In this document: positions 9,130 to 19,073 of the stretch, piece after piece | Layout: every line of letters starts with the position of its first letter | Position numbering within the stretch: position 1 is the stretch's first letter | From: DATLNF01 sp963765815 | Lineage (GTDB): Bacteria; Actinomycetota; Actinomycetes; BP-191 | Length of the DNA: 64,000 bases | Direction of reading: 5' to 3' | NCBI GenBank assembly: GCA_963765815.1 | Contig: CAVXXT010000004.1 | Span: 1 to 64,000 of the forward strand | The notes under the pieces: model-generated | Told to the model about the DNA's origin: nothing | The model's database searches: none | The model's input: the letters and a program-made list of their open reading frames with translations, nothing else | Made by a program: the position numbers and the translations under genes

Positions 9130-11244
9130 ATGAGCGTGTGGCCCGGCCGCCCGTACCCCCTCGGCGCGACCTACGACGGCATGGGCACCAACTTCTCGCT
9201 GTTCTCGGAGGTCGCCGAGGCGGTCGAGCTGTGCCTGTTCGACGACGACGGGACCGAGACGCGGCTCCCGCTTCGCGAGGTCGACGCGTTCGTCTGGCAC
9301 GGCTACCTGCCCAACGTCGGCCCGGGTCAGCGCTACGGCTACCGCGTGCACGGCCCGTACGACCCGAGCACTGGGTCAGCGCTGCAACCCGGCCAAGCTG
9401 CTGCTCGACCCCTACGCCAAGGCGGTCGACGGCGAGATCGACTGGGACGAGGCGCTGTTCAGCTATCGCTTCGGCTGACCACGAGGTGGTCAACGACGCC
9501 GACTCGGCGCCGCACATGATGAAGTCGGTCGTGATCAGCCCGTTCTTCGACTGGCAGAACGACCGTCACCCGGAGACGCCGTACAACGAGACCGTCATCT
9601 ACGAAGCGCACGTCAAGGGGCTGACCCAGACCCACCCGGACATCCCCGAGGACATCCGCGGGACGTACGCCGCGACTCGCGCACCCGGCGATGATCGAGC
9701 ACCTCACCAAGCTCGGGATCACCGCGATCGAGCTGATGCCGGTGCACCAGTTCGTCCACGACCACACGCTGGCGCAGAAGGGCCTGCGCAACTACTGGGG
9801 CTACAACAGCATCGGCTTCCTCGCACCGCACAACGCCTACTCGTCGTCGGGTCAGCGCGGGCAGCAGGTGCAGGAGTTCAAGTCGATGGTCAAGGCGATG
9901 CACGAGGCCGGCATCGAGGTGATCCTCGACGTCGTCTACAACCACACCGCGGAGGGCAACCACCTGGGGCCGACGCTCTGCTTCCGCGGCATCGACAACC
10001 CGTCGTACTACCGACTCGTCGACGGGTCGCCGGAGCACTACTACGACACGACCGGCACAGGGAACACGCTGCTCATGCGTCACCCGCACGTGCTGCAGCT
10101 GATCATGGACTCGCTGCGCTACTGGGTGAACGACATGCACGTCGACGGGTTCCGCTTCGACCTCGCGTCGAGCCTCGCCCGGCAGTTCCACGAGGTCGAC
10201 CGGCTGTCGGCGTTCTTCGACCTGGTCCACCAGGACCCGGTGGTGTCTCAGGTCAAGCTGATCGCCGAGCCGTGGGACGTCGGCGAGGGCGGCTACCAGG
10301 TCGGCAACTTCCCGCCGCTGTGGACGGAGTGGAACGGCAAGTACCGCGACACCGTGCGCGACTTCTGGCGCGGCGAGCACGCGACCCTGTCCGAGATGGC
10401 GTCGCGGCTCACCGGCTCGTCCGACCTCTACGAGTCCAACGGGCGACGCCCGTGGGCGTCGATCAACTTCGTCACCGCGCACGACGGATTCACACTGAAC
10501 GACCTCGTGTCGTACAACGACAAGCACAACGAGGCCAACGGCGAGGGCAACGCCGACGGCGAGAGCCACAACCGGTCGTGGAACTGCGGCGTCGAGGGCC
10601 CGACCGACGACCTCGACGTCATCGCGCTGCGCGAGCAGCAGAAGCGCAACTTCATCGCCACGCTGTTCCTCTCGCAGGGCGTGCCGATGCTGGTGCACGG
10701 CGACGAGCTCAGCCGCACCCAGCAGGGCAACAACAACGTCTACTGCCAGGACAACGCGCTGTCCTGGATCGACTGGGCGGACGCCAGGGAGCACTGGACG
10801 CTGCTGGAGTTCACGGCCGCGGCCGCGGACCTGCGCCGACGGCACCCGTCACTTCGCCGACGCCGGTGGTTCCAGGGGCAGCCGGTGCGCGGCTCGGGCG
10901 GGCTCGACGACATCGCCTGGTTCACGCCGGCCGGCCTGCTGATGTCCGACGACGACTGGGAGACCGGGTTCGCCAAGTCCATGGGCGTCTTCCTCAACGG
11001 CTCCGCGATCCACGCCCCCAATGCACGTGGCGAGCGGACGCTCGACGACAACCTGTTCCTCGTCTTCAACGCGCACCATGAGGCGCTGACGTTCGTGCTG
11101 CCGCCGGCCGAGTTCGGCGAGACCTGGGAGGTCGAGCTCGACACCGCGATGCCGGTGAGGGCCGACGACCCGATGACCGTCAAGGCTCAGGGCGACCTCG
11201 ACGTCGACGCGCACAGCGTCATGGTGCTGCGCGCGACCTACTGA
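9130..11244 (+). CDS. glgX: glycogen debranching enzyme GlgX
   Basis: GlgX (GH13) hydrolyses alpha-1,6 links in phosphorylase-trimmed glycogen and releases maltodextrins. The N-terminal CBM48 region begins MSVWPGRPYPLGATYDGMGT. The catalytic set is DVVYNHTAEGN, DGFRFDLASSLAR (nucleophile), LIAEPWDVGEGGY (acid) and FVTAHDGFTLNDLVSYNDKH. Three single-base insertions near 9379, 9473 and 9673 break the frame in the first third, while the remaining 517 residues are open. Correcting them restores an enzyme of about 705 residues, the normal size. It heads the operon glgX-treY-treZ-malQ, and treY starts two bases after its stop. Its maltodextrin products are the substrates of TreY and MalQ. Confidence 0.92.
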
Positions 11245-11245
11245 G

Positions 11246-13705
11246 ATGCCCGGACCTCCGCGCGCACCGCGGCGCGTTCCGACGTCGACGTACCGCGTCC
11301 AGCTGCATGCCGGGTTCACCCTCGACGACGCAGCGGCGCTGATCCCGCAGCTCGTCGACCTCGGGATCAGCCACCTCTACTGCTCGCCGTACCTCGCGTC
11401 CGTCCCGGGCAGCACGCACGGGTACGACGTGGTCGACCACAGCCGGGTCGACGACGAGGTCGGCGGTCCCGCGGCGCACGCGCGGCTGGCGGAGACCCTG
11501 CGCGAGCACGGCATGGGGCACGTGCTCGACATCGTGCCCAACCACATGGCCGTGGGCGTCGCGGACAACCCGGCGTGGTGGGACCTGCTCACGCTCGGTC
11601 GGGACAGCGCCTACGCGAGGTGGTTCGACGTCGACTGGTCTCGGCACGGCGGGCGCGTGCAGCTGCCAGTGCTCGGCGCGCCGCTCGACGACGTGCTGTC
11701 GAGCCGCGAGCTGGTCGTCCTGGACGAGGCCGGCGAACGCGTCCTGCGCTACCACGACCGCACGTTCCCGCTCGCACCCGGCAGCGCGGACGAGCTGGCC
11801 GGCGGCGCGGCCGTGACCCGCGACGTGCTGGACCGCCAGCACTACCTGCTCGCGTTCTGGCGCGACGCGGCGGAGGGTCTCAACTACCGGCGCTTCTTCG
11901 ACGTGACGACGCTGGCCGGGCTGCGGGTCGAGGATGACGACGTCTTCGACGCGACCCACGGCCTGGTGCTGCAGTGGGTGCGGGACGGCGTGCTCGACGG
12001 GCTCCGGGTCGACCATCCGGATGGCCTGGCCGACCCGGCTGCCTACTTCGCCCGGCTGGCCGAGCGCGGTCCCGACGCGTGGGTCGTCGTGGAGAAGATC
12101 CTCGAGCCCGGTGAGCCGCTTCGCCGCTGGCCGGTCGACGGGACGACCGGGTACGACGCGCTGGCGACGGTGCAGCAGGTGCTGGTCGACCCGGCCGCGG
12201 AGAACGCGCTGACCACGGTGTACGGCGAGCTCACCGGCGCGCCGACCGACTACGAGGCGGTCGTGCGCGAGGCCAAGCAGCAGGTCCTTCGCGACGTGCT
12301 GGTGCCCGAGGTCGACCGGCTGACGGCGCTGCTCGACCGCGTGGCGGACGGTCACTCCGAGATCGGTCCGGTCGACGAGTCGGCGGCCCGGGACACGGTG
12401 CGCGCGCTGCTCGCGTCGTACGACGTCTACCGCACCTACGTGACCTACCGCGACGGGGCGAGCGCCGACGACGCCGCCCGGATCGAGGCCGCGGTCGCCG
12501 ATGCCCGCGAGGTCGAGCCGGCGCCGCATCCCGCGCTGCTGGAGCTGCTCCGGCGGGTGCTGCTCGCCGAGCCCGACACCCGCAGCGACATCGCCGAGGA
12601 GCTGCTCACCCGCTGGCAGCAGACGACCGGCCCGGCCATGGCGAAGGGCGTGGAGGACACGACGTTCTACCGCTACCACCGGCTGGTCGCGCTCAACGAG
12701 GTCGGCGGCGATCCCGGCACCGTCGGACTCCCTGTGCGCGCGTTCCACGACGCGTGCGTGATCGCGCAGCGCGACTGGCCGCTGCGGATGACGACCCTCA
12801 CGACGCACGACACGAAGCGCAGCGAGGACGCTCGCGCTCGCCTGCTCGCGCTCGCGGAGGTGCCGGAGCTCTGGGCGGCGTTCGCCGGCCGGTGCCTCGA
12901 CCGGCACTCCAGTCACCTCGACGGCGGCGGCGTCGACCGCAACACGGCGTACCTGCTGCTGCAGACGCTCGTCGCCGCACACCCGCTGTCGCTCGACCGG
13001 GCGCTCGAGTACCTGGAGAAGGCGAGCCGCGAGGCCAAGCAGCAGACGTCATGGACCGACCCCGACCCGGCGTACGACGCAGCACTGCGCGAGCTGGTCA
13101 CGGCAGCGGTCGACGACGAGGAGACGCAGGGCGAGCTCGCAGCGCTGCTCGCGGAGATCGAGCCGTCGGCTCGTGCGGTGTCGCTGGCCGCCAAGCTGCT
13201 GCAGCTCACGATGCCGGGGGTGCCGGACGTCTACCAGGGCGCGGAGCGGTGGGACCACAGCCTGGTCGACCCGGACAACCGGCGGCCGGTCGACCACGCG
13301 ACCACCGCGCGACTGCTGGCCGAGCTGCCGGCGCTCTCCCCCGCCGACATCGCGGCGCGCGCCGACGAGGGGCTGACCAAGCTGCACGTCGTCCGGTCGG
13401 CGCTGCGGCTGCGCGGAGCGCGACCTGACGCGTTCGGCCCGCACGGCGACTACGTCCCGCTGCACGCAGAAGGCGAGCGCGCGGAGCACTGCGTCGCGTT
13501 CTGCCGCGCTGCTCAGGTGGTCACCGTGGTCACTCGGCTGCCGCGTGGAGTCGCCGACGGGTGGGCCGGCACACGGCTCACCCTGCCGCCCGGCGAGTGG
13601 CGGGACGTGCTGACCGACCGGCGGTGGAGCGCCGGGCCGCAGCTGCTCGGTGAGGTCGTGTCGACGCTGCCGGTGGCGCTGCTCGTGCGCGAGAATGCGC
13701 CGTGA
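11246..13705 (+). CDS. treY: malto-oligosyltrehalose synthase
   Basis: TreY turns the reducing-end alpha-1,4 link of a maltodextrin into an alpha,alpha-1,1 link. It has 819 residues, normal for actinobacteria. The start STYRVQLHAGFTLDDAAALI and the GH13 motifs DIVPNHMAVGVADN, GLRVDHPDGLADP (nucleophile), WVVVEKILEPGE (acid) and TTLTTHDTKRSEDARARL are all present, as is the C-terminal MPGVPDVYQGAE. Translation is probably coupled: the ATG lies one base after the glgX stop, and the treZ GTG overlaps its TGA. No frameshift. Confidence 0.95.
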   Translation: MPGPPRAPRRVPTSTYRVQLHAGFTLDDAAALIPQLVDLGISHLYCSPYLASVPGSTHGYDVVDHSRVDDEVGGPAAHARLAETLREHGMGHVLDIVPNHMAVGVADNPAWWDLLTLGRDSAYARWFDVDWSRHGGRVQLPVLGAPLDDVLSSRELVVLDEAGERVLRYHDRTFPLAPGSADELAGGAAVTRDVLDRQHYLLAFWRDAAEGLNYRRFFDVTTLAGLRVEDDDVFDATHGLVLQWVRDGVLDGLRVDHPDGLADPAAYFARLAERGPDAWVVVEKILEPGEPLRRWPVDGTTGYDALATVQQVLVDPAAENALTTVYGELTGAPTDYEAVVREAKQQVLRDVLVPEVDRLTALLDRVADGHSEIGPVDESAARDTVRALLASYDVYRTYVTYRDGASADDAARIEAAVADAREVEPAPHPALLELLRRVLLAEPDTRSDIAEELLTRWQQTTGPAMAKGVEDTTFYRYHRLVALNEVGGDPGTVGLPVRAFHDACVIAQRDWPLRMTTLTTHDTKRSEDARARLLALAEVPELWAAFAGRCLDRHSSHLDGGGVDRNTAYLLLQTLVAAHPLSLDRALEYLEKASREAKQQTSWTDPDPAYDAALRELVTAAVDDEETQGELAALLAEIEPSARAVSLAAKLLQLTMPGVPDVYQGAERWDHSLVDPDNRRPVDHATTARLLAELPALSPADIAARADEGLTKLHVVRSALRLRGARPDAFGPHGDYVPLHAEGERAEHCVAFCRAAQVVTVVTRLPRGVADGWAGTRLTLPPGEWRDVLTDRRWSAGPQLLGEVVSTLPVALLVRENAP

Positions 13706-15471
13706 CCGAGCTCAGCGTGTGGGCGCCGCGCGCCGGCGATGCGGTCGACGTCGTCGCCCTCGGCCGGCGTACACCGATGTCACGGCAGGACGGCGGCTGG
13801 TGGGTCGCCGAGCTCGATGACGCCGGCCCCGGCGCCGACTACGCCTTCTCGCTCGACGGCGGTCCGCCACTCCCCGACCCGCGTTCGCGGTGGCAGCCTG
13901 ACGGCGTCCACGGGCCGTCGCGGCTCGTCGACCCGGCCGACTTCACCTGGACGGACGAGCGATGGGCGGCGCCGCCCCTCGCGCAGGGTCTCGTCTACGA
14001 GGTGCACATCGGGACGTTCAGCGCCGAGGGGACGCTCGACGGCGCGATCGGCCATCTCGACTACCTGGTCGACCTCGGGGTCAGTCACGTCGAGCTGATG
14101 CCGGTCTGCGAGTTCTCCGGACGACGCGGCTGGGGCTACGACGGCGTCGACCTCTTCGCCGTGCACCACGCGTACGGCGGCCCGGCGGCGATGGTCCGCT
14201 TCGTCGACGCCTGCCACGCGCGTGGTCTCGCCGTGATCGTCGATGTCGTCTACAACCACCTCGGACCGGCCGGCAACTACCTCGACCGCTTCGGCCCGTA
14301 CTTCACCGAGCGCTATCGCACGCCGTGGGGCACAGCGGTCAACTACGACGACGCCGGCAGCGACGAGGTGCGGACGTTCGTCGTCGACAACGCGCTGATG
14401 TGGTTGCGCGACTACCACTGCGACGCGCTGCGGCTCGACGCGGTGCACGCGATCTACGACCAGTCCGCCACGCACATCCTCGAGGAGCTCCAGCACGCCG
14501 TGTCGCAGGTGAGCGCAGAGCTCGGCCGGCCGCTCGACCTCATCGCGGAGAGCGACCTGAACGACCCACGTGTCGTCACCTCTCGCGACCGCGGTGGCTT
14601 CGGGCTCACGGCCCAGTGGAGCGACGACTTCCACCACGCGCTGCACACCACGCTGACCGGCGAGCGGGACGGCTACTACGCCGACTTCTCCGCCCTCGAC
14701 GACGTCGCGACAGCGCTGCAGGACGTGTTCGTGTACGGCGGCCGGCACTCGGCGTACCGCGCTCGCCGGCACGGCCGCCCCGTCGACGGCCTGCCCGGGA
14801 CCAGGTTCCTCGGCTACCTGCAGAACCACGACCAGGTGGGCAACCGCGCCACCGGCGATCGCAGCTCTGCGCTGATGTCGACCGAGCTGCTCGAGGTCGG
14901 CGCCGCCCTCGTGATGCTGTCGCCGTTCGTGCCGATGCTCTTCCAGGGCGAGGAGTGGGGCGCGCGGACGCCGTTCCTCTACTTCACCGACCACGAGGAC
15001 GCGCAGCTCGCCGACGCGGTGCGAGCCGGGCGGCGCGCGGAGTTCGCCGCGTTCGGATGGCGGCCCGAGGACGTGCCCGACCCGCAGGAGGTCGACACGT
15101 TCGTGCGGTCGCGCCTGCGCTGGGCCGAGATCTCCCAGGACCCGCACAACCGGCTGCTCGAGTGGCACCGCGCGCTGATCGCGCTGCGCGAGCGCACCCC
15201 CGAGCTCACCGACGGGCGCCTGGACAAGGTGCGGGTCGACGTCGACTCCGAGGCGGGCTGGCTGATGATGGTGCGCAGCCCGCTGCTGCTCGTGGTCAAC
15301 GTGTCGAACGTGTCCGTGTCCGTGCCCCTGCCGGCCGGACACAAGATGGGCACGGAGCTGTCGTCTCAGCCGGTCGACATCGGCCCGGACGACGTGACGC
15401 TGCCGCCGGAGTGCGCGGCGGTCCTCTCACCGGCCCACCCGGCGTGGATCCTGCGGCCTCGTGGTGCCTGA
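13702..15471 (+). CDS. treZ: malto-oligosyltrehalose trehalohydrolase
   Basis: TreZ cleaves the terminal trehalose from the product of TreY. It has 589 residues. The N-terminal beta domain (ELSVWAPRAGDAVDVVALG) is followed by the GH13 barrel with YEVHIGTFSAEGTLDGAI, DVVYNHLGPAGNYL, ALRLDAVHAIYD (nucleophile), LIAESDLNDPR (acid) and LQNHDQVGNRA. FQGEEWGARTPFLYFTDHED near the C-terminus is characteristic. The GTG start overlaps the treY stop as GTGA, and its own 3' end overlaps malQ by 11 bases, both signs of coupled translation. Confidence 0.95.
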   Translation: MTELSVWAPRAGDAVDVVALGRRTPMSRQDGGWWVAELDDAGPGADYAFSLDGGPPLPDPRSRWQPDGVHGPSRLVDPADFTWTDERWAAPPLAQGLVYEVHIGTFSAEGTLDGAIGHLDYLVDLGVSHVELMPVCEFSGRRGWGYDGVDLFAVHHAYGGPAAMVRFVDACHARGLAVIVDVVYNHLGPAGNYLDRFGPYFTERYRTPWGTAVNYDDAGSDEVRTFVVDNALMWLRDYHCDALRLDAVHAIYDQSATHILEELQHAVSQVSAELGRPLDLIAESDLNDPRVVTSRDRGGFGLTAQWSDDFHHALHTTLTGERDGYYADFSALDDVATALQDVFVYGGRHSAYRARRHGRPVDGLPGTRFLGYLQNHDQVGNRATGDRSSALMSTELLEVGAALVMLSPFVPMLFQGEEWGARTPFLYFTDHEDAQLADAVRAGRRAEFAAFGWRPEDVPDPQEVDTFVRSRLRWAEISQDPHNRLLEWHRALIALRERTPELTDGRLDKVRVDVDSEAGWLMMVRSPLLLVVNVSNVSVSVPLPAGHKMGTELSSQPVDIGPDDVTLPPECAAVLSPAHPAWILRPRGA

Positions 15472-17575
15472 GGTCTGCAGCCCCGCGCTCTCCCGGCTCG
15501 CCGATGCGCACGGAGTGCTGACCGAGTACTCCGACTGGGCCGACGAGGCGGTGTCGGTGCCGGCCTCGACCGTCGTCGCCGTGCTGCGTCACCTCGGGGT
15601 GGATGCGTCGAGCGACGCGGCGATCGACCGGGCCCTGACCGATGCCGACGAAGCACCGTGGCGACGCACCATCTCCCCCACCGTCGTCGTCACGCCCCGA
15701 CGACGGACCGCGACGGTGCGCGCGACCGGCGTACCTCAGGTGTCGGTCGAGCTCGCCGACGGGACGCGCGTCGCGGTGTCCGAGATGGCTGCGGCCGGCG
15801 ACGAGCGCGAGGTCGACGGTCGCGCGCTGACGGCGTACGACGTGGTGCTGCCCGACCTGCCGCTGGGCTACCACCGGCTCGGCGTCGACGTCGACGGCGC
15901 CGTGACGAGCGCGCACCTCGTCGTGGCGCCGGGCCGGTGCGCCGGGACAGAGCACCTCGGTCGGGTGTGGGGCTGGATGGTGCAGCTGTACGCCGTCCGG
16001 TCGCGTGACAGCTGGGGTGTCGGCGACTACGCCGACCTAGCCGCGCTGGTCCGGTGGACCGGCGAGGTCGGCGGCGACCTGGTGCTCTGCAACCCGCTGC
16101 ACGCCGCGTCGCCGACGCTGCCGCAGGTGGACTCGCCGTACTCGCCGTCGAGCCGGAGGTTCCGGCATGCCGGCTACCTGCGCGTCGACGACATCCCCGA
16201 GGTCGACCGCCTCGACGCGGCCGGCCGGGCGCGACTCGACCGCCTCTCGGCGGCCGGCACCGCGCTGTCGCGCGGCGCGCTGCTCGATCGCGACGCGACC
16301 GCCCGGCTGCAGCGCGAAGGTCTGGAGCTGGTCTTCGCTGCAGGCCGGTCAGCCGAGCGCGACGCGGCGTTCGCGGCGTATCGGACATCGGGCGGCGCGG
16401 AGCTGGAGCGGTTCGCGACCTGGTGTGCTCTCGCCGAGCGTCACGGCGCGAACTGGACGCAGTGGCCGGCCGCGTTGCGTGACCCGGACTCGGCCGCAGT
16501 CACGCTTGCTGAGCATGACCTGCGCGATGTCGTGACCTTCCATGCCTGGCTGCAGTGGCTCTGCGACGAGCAGCTGGCCGCCGCGCAAGCGGCAGCGGTC
16601 GGCGCCGGACAGCGGATCGGCATCGTGCACGACCTCGCGGTCGGCGTGACGCCGACCGGCGCCGACGCGTGGGCGCTGCAGGACGTGCTCGCCCTCGACG
16701 TCAGCGTCGGGGCGCCGCCGGACTCGTTCAACCAGCGCGGGCAGGACTGGGCGCTGCCGCCGATGCGGCCCGACCGGCTGGCCGAGACCGGCTACGCGGC
16801 GTACCGGCAGATGCTGCGCTCGGTGCTGCGGCACGCCGGCGGCATCCGCATCGACCACGCGATGGGGCTGTTCCGGCTCTACTGGATCCCCGACGGCGGA
16901 CCGGCGACCGCCGGGACCTACGTTCGCTACCCCGCCGAGGACCTGCTCGCGGTTCTCGCGCTGGAGTCGCACCTGGCCGGCGCGGTCGTGGTGGCTGAGG
17001 ACCTCGGGACCGTCGAGGACGGCGTTTCGGAGACGCTCGCCGAGTGGGGCGTCCACGGGTCGGCGGTGCTGTGGTTCGAGCGCGACGACTCCGGCGCGTT
17101 CATCGCGCCGGCGGCGTACCGCGAGGACGTGTTCGCGTCGGTGACGACGCACGACCTGCCGACCGCCCTCGGCTTCTGGCGCGGCGAGGCGACCCGGGTG
17201 CGGGTCGAGCTCGACCTGCTCGGCGCGGGCCGCAGCGAGTCGGAGCAGGTGGCGATCGACGACGAGGAGCGCGCGGCGCTGCGGGCTCTCCTGGCGCGCG
17301 AGGGACTCGCCACGGCCGAGTCGCCGGACGCCGACCTCGCACTCGCGCTGCAGGTGCTCGTCCTGCGATCGCGGAGCCGGCTGCTCGGGCTGTCGCTCGC
17401 CGACGCGACCGGAGAGGTCCGACAGCCGAACCTGCCGGGCACGACGGACGCCTACCCCAACTGGCGCCTCGCCCTCGCCGACGCGACCGGCGTCGTCATG
17501 CTCGAGGACCTGCCGGCGCACCCCGGCGTACAGCCGGTCGTCGACCTCGCCCGCCGCGAGCGCCCCCGCAGCTGA
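15461..17575 (+). CDS. malQ: 4-alpha-glucanotransferase (amylomaltase)
   Basis: MalQ (GH77) transfers maltodextrin segments between chains. It has 704 residues, of which about 165 form the N-terminal extension typical of actinobacterial MalQ. GH77 motifs are YAVRSRDSWGVGDYADL, SPYSPSSRRF, IRIDHAMGLFRLYWIP (nucleophile), VVVAEDLGTVEDGV (acid) and SVTTHDLPTALGFWRG. Two successive GTG codons (15461 and 15464) can serve as start. It is the last gene of the operon. Together with TreYZ it can recycle short chains into ones long enough for trehalose release. It is followed by a palindromic element at 17590. Confidence 0.93.
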   Translation: MVPEVCSPALSRLADAHGVLTEYSDWADEAVSVPASTVVAVLRHLGVDASSDAAIDRALTDADEAPWRRTISPTVVVTPRRRTATVRATGVPQVSVELADGTRVAVSEMAAAGDEREVDGRALTAYDVVLPDLPLGYHRLGVDVDGAVTSAHLVVAPGRCAGTEHLGRVWGWMVQLYAVRSRDSWGVGDYADLAALVRWTGEVGGDLVLCNPLHAASPTLPQVDSPYSPSSRRFRHAGYLRVDDIPEVDRLDAAGRARLDRLSAAGTALSRGALLDRDATARLQREGLELVFAAGRSAERDAAFAAYRTSGGAELERFATWCALAERHGANWTQWPAALRDPDSAAVTLAEHDLRDVVTFHAWLQWLCDEQLAAAQAAAVGAGQRIGIVHDLAVGVTPTGADAWALQDVLALDVSVGAPPDSFNQRGQDWALPPMRPDRLAETGYAAYRQMLRSVLRHAGGIRIDHAMGLFRLYWIPDGGPATAGTYVRYPAEDLLAVLALESHLAGAVVVAEDLGTVEDGVSETLAEWGVHGSAVLWFERDDSGAFIAPAAYREDVFASVTTHDLPTALGFWRGEATRVRVELDLLGAGRSESEQVAIDDEERAALRALLAREGLATAESPDADLALALQVLVLRSRSRLLGLSLADATGEVRQPNLPGTTDAYPNWRLALADATGVVMLEDLPAHPGVQPVVDLARRERPRS

Positions 17576-17589
17576 TCAGAACAGCACTT

Positions 17590-17645
17590 CTTTTCGACTC
17601 CACGACCAGAGATCGGGGCCAGAAAGTGGTCGTAGGGTCGAAAAG
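17590..17645. repeat. 56-bp palindromic element, copy 1
   Basis: The outer arms CTTTTCGAC and GTCGAAAAG and the inner arms ACGACCA and TGGTCGT are perfectly complementary, separated by 3-base steps with one mismatch, around an 18-base centre. A second copy with identical length and spacing is at 52714-52769, best matching in the opposite orientation. Both copies sit between convergent genes. No T-run follows on either strand, so it is not a simple intrinsic terminator. Confidence 0.75.
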
Positions 17646-17657
17646 ATGCGTGAAGGA

Positions 17658-19001
17658 CTAGACCGTCGGCAGGGTGAAGCAGTACTGGCCGGCCTTGAAC
17701 GAGGTCGGCGCGCTGCGGAAGTCGAGCCGCGCCTTCTCGGCCGGGGTGCGGGTGTCGACGACGCCGGCCTTCGGGTCGTACTTGAAGACGTCGAAGCCGC
17801 GCACCAGGTCGTTGGCGAAGAGGTACGTCGGGTTCTTGTAGGTCTTCGCGCTCCACGTGTCGGCGTCGTCGGCCGTGAAGTAGGCCAGCTCGGTGGGCAC
17901 GCCGATCAGCGACTCGGTGGAGAGGATGCGCACGCCGGCGGCGTACCCGGCGTTGCTGAACGTCGAGCCGTCGTAGCTGTAGTCGAGCACGTGCGCGGTG
18001 CAGGTCAGGTTGTTGGAGTTGGTCGTGGCGGTCAGCGAGTTGGTCGGGCTGAACGCGTAGAAGCCGACCTTCACCGGCACCGGCAGCGAGATGTCGAAGA
18101 CGTGCACGCCACCGGCGTTGCAGACGCCGTTGGCGGCCGCGCCGGCCTGCTCGTCGGTGACCAACAGGAACTTGCCGTCGGGCGTCGGGTCGGCGCCGTG
18201 GCTGATGTTGATCGAGGGGTCGACGATCGTGTGCTCGATGACCGGCTTGGCCGCGTTCTCGGTGTCCAGGATCAGGGTCTCGGTGAGACCAGCGACGTAC
18301 GCCTTGTCACCCTTGGCGTTGAAGGTGATGTCGTGGCTGGACAGCCCGGTCGGCAGCGGCAGCACGAACACCTCCTTGGGCGCGCGCGGGTTGCTCACGT
18401 CGACGACGTTGATGCGACCGGTCTGCTGGCCGGTGGGCGAGCCCATGTCGGGGGTGAGCTCGCTGTCGGAGATGTAGACGTACTTCCCGCCCGGGTGCCA
18501 GGTGGAGTTGTGCACGCCCAGCGGGACGGGCAGGAAGCCGATCGCCCGCGGCTTGCGCGGGTTGGCGATGCTGATGATGAACAGGCCCTGCGCCTTGTCC
18601 GCGCCGACCTGCTCGTAGCAGACGTCGTCCTTCTCGCCGCCGTCGACGCCCATCAGGACGAGCGAGCCGCGAACCTGGACGTCGTTCTGCGTGACGTTGC
18701 AGGGCAGCGTGCCGACCTCGACCGGGCGCTCCGGCTTGCTGATGTCGATGACGTGCAGGCCGCCGAGTCGCCCGCCGCCCGACTCGGTCGGCGCGATCGC
18801 GTAGTCCTTGCCCTTGATCGTCGCGAACTCGAGGTCGGTGCCGCCCTTGTTGGGGATGTTGGCGACCGGGATGAGGTTCTTGCCGACGCCGTGTGCCGGG
18901 TCGCCGACGGGCGCGCTCGGCGCGCCGGCGGTGGCGGCCAACGGAGCGGCCGCGAGCAGGCAGGACGTGATGACAACAGCAGCGCGTAGGCGCACGGACA
19001 C
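17658..19001 (-). CDS. secreted LVIVD-repeat protein
   Basis: This is a 447-residue exported protein. Residues 1-26 form a signal peptide (MSVRLRAAVVITSCLLAAAP, ending near ATAGAP). The mature part has beta-propeller-like LVIVD repeats, visible as GLHVIDISKPERPVEVGTL, GLFIISIANPRKPRAIGFL, GRINVVDVSNPRAPKEVFVL and GVHVFDISLPVPVKVGFY. Such proteins are surface or secreted and of unknown biochemical role. Three cysteines late in the chain may form disulfides. The start is a GTG at 19001. The gene converges on malQ across the palindromic element. Confidence 0.85.
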   Translation of the reverse strand: MSVRLRAAVVITSCLLAAAPLAATAGAPSAPVGDPAHGVGKNLIPVANIPNKGGTDLEFATIKGKDYAIAPTESGGGRLGGLHVIDISKPERPVEVGTLPCNVTQNDVQVRGSLVLMGVDGGEKDDVCYEQVGADKAQGLFIISIANPRKPRAIGFLPVPLGVHNSTWHPGGKYVYISDSELTPDMGSPTGQQTGRINVVDVSNPRAPKEVFVLPLPTGLSSHDITFNAKGDKAYVAGLTETLILDTENAAKPVIEHTIVDPSINISHGADPTPDGKFLLVTDEQAGAAANGVCNAGGVHVFDISLPVPVKVGFYAFSPTNSLTATTNSNNLTCTAHVLDYSYDGSTFSNAGYAAGVRILSTESLIGVPTELAYFTADDADTWSAKTYKNPTYLFANDLVRGFDVFKYDPKAGVVDTRTPAEKARLDFRSAPTSFKAGQYCFTLPTV

Positions 19002-19073
19002 TCCCGGGACGGTCGGTGGTGTGGTTTACGCCACACCTTCCACGGAAGTCCGGCGGTTCCTGCTCCGTTCGGA

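Noticed and set aside
8850..9131. 93-residue minus-strand frame resembling tRNA-derived database entries (SRTPDPLS)
   Set aside because: No tRNA structure at this site, and the plus-strand small gene fits better with its ribosome site.
9473..9478. TGA inside glgX considered as a selenocysteine codon
   Set aside because: The frame shifts at the same place, there is no catalytic Cys there, and removing one T restores GlgX; it is an indel.
11219..12982. 587-residue open frame on the minus strand
   Set aside because: Antisense to treY, which has all GH13 motifs in its own frame.
13780..15342. 520-residue open frame on the minus strand
   Set aside because: Antisense to treZ; composition is typical of high-GC mirror frames.
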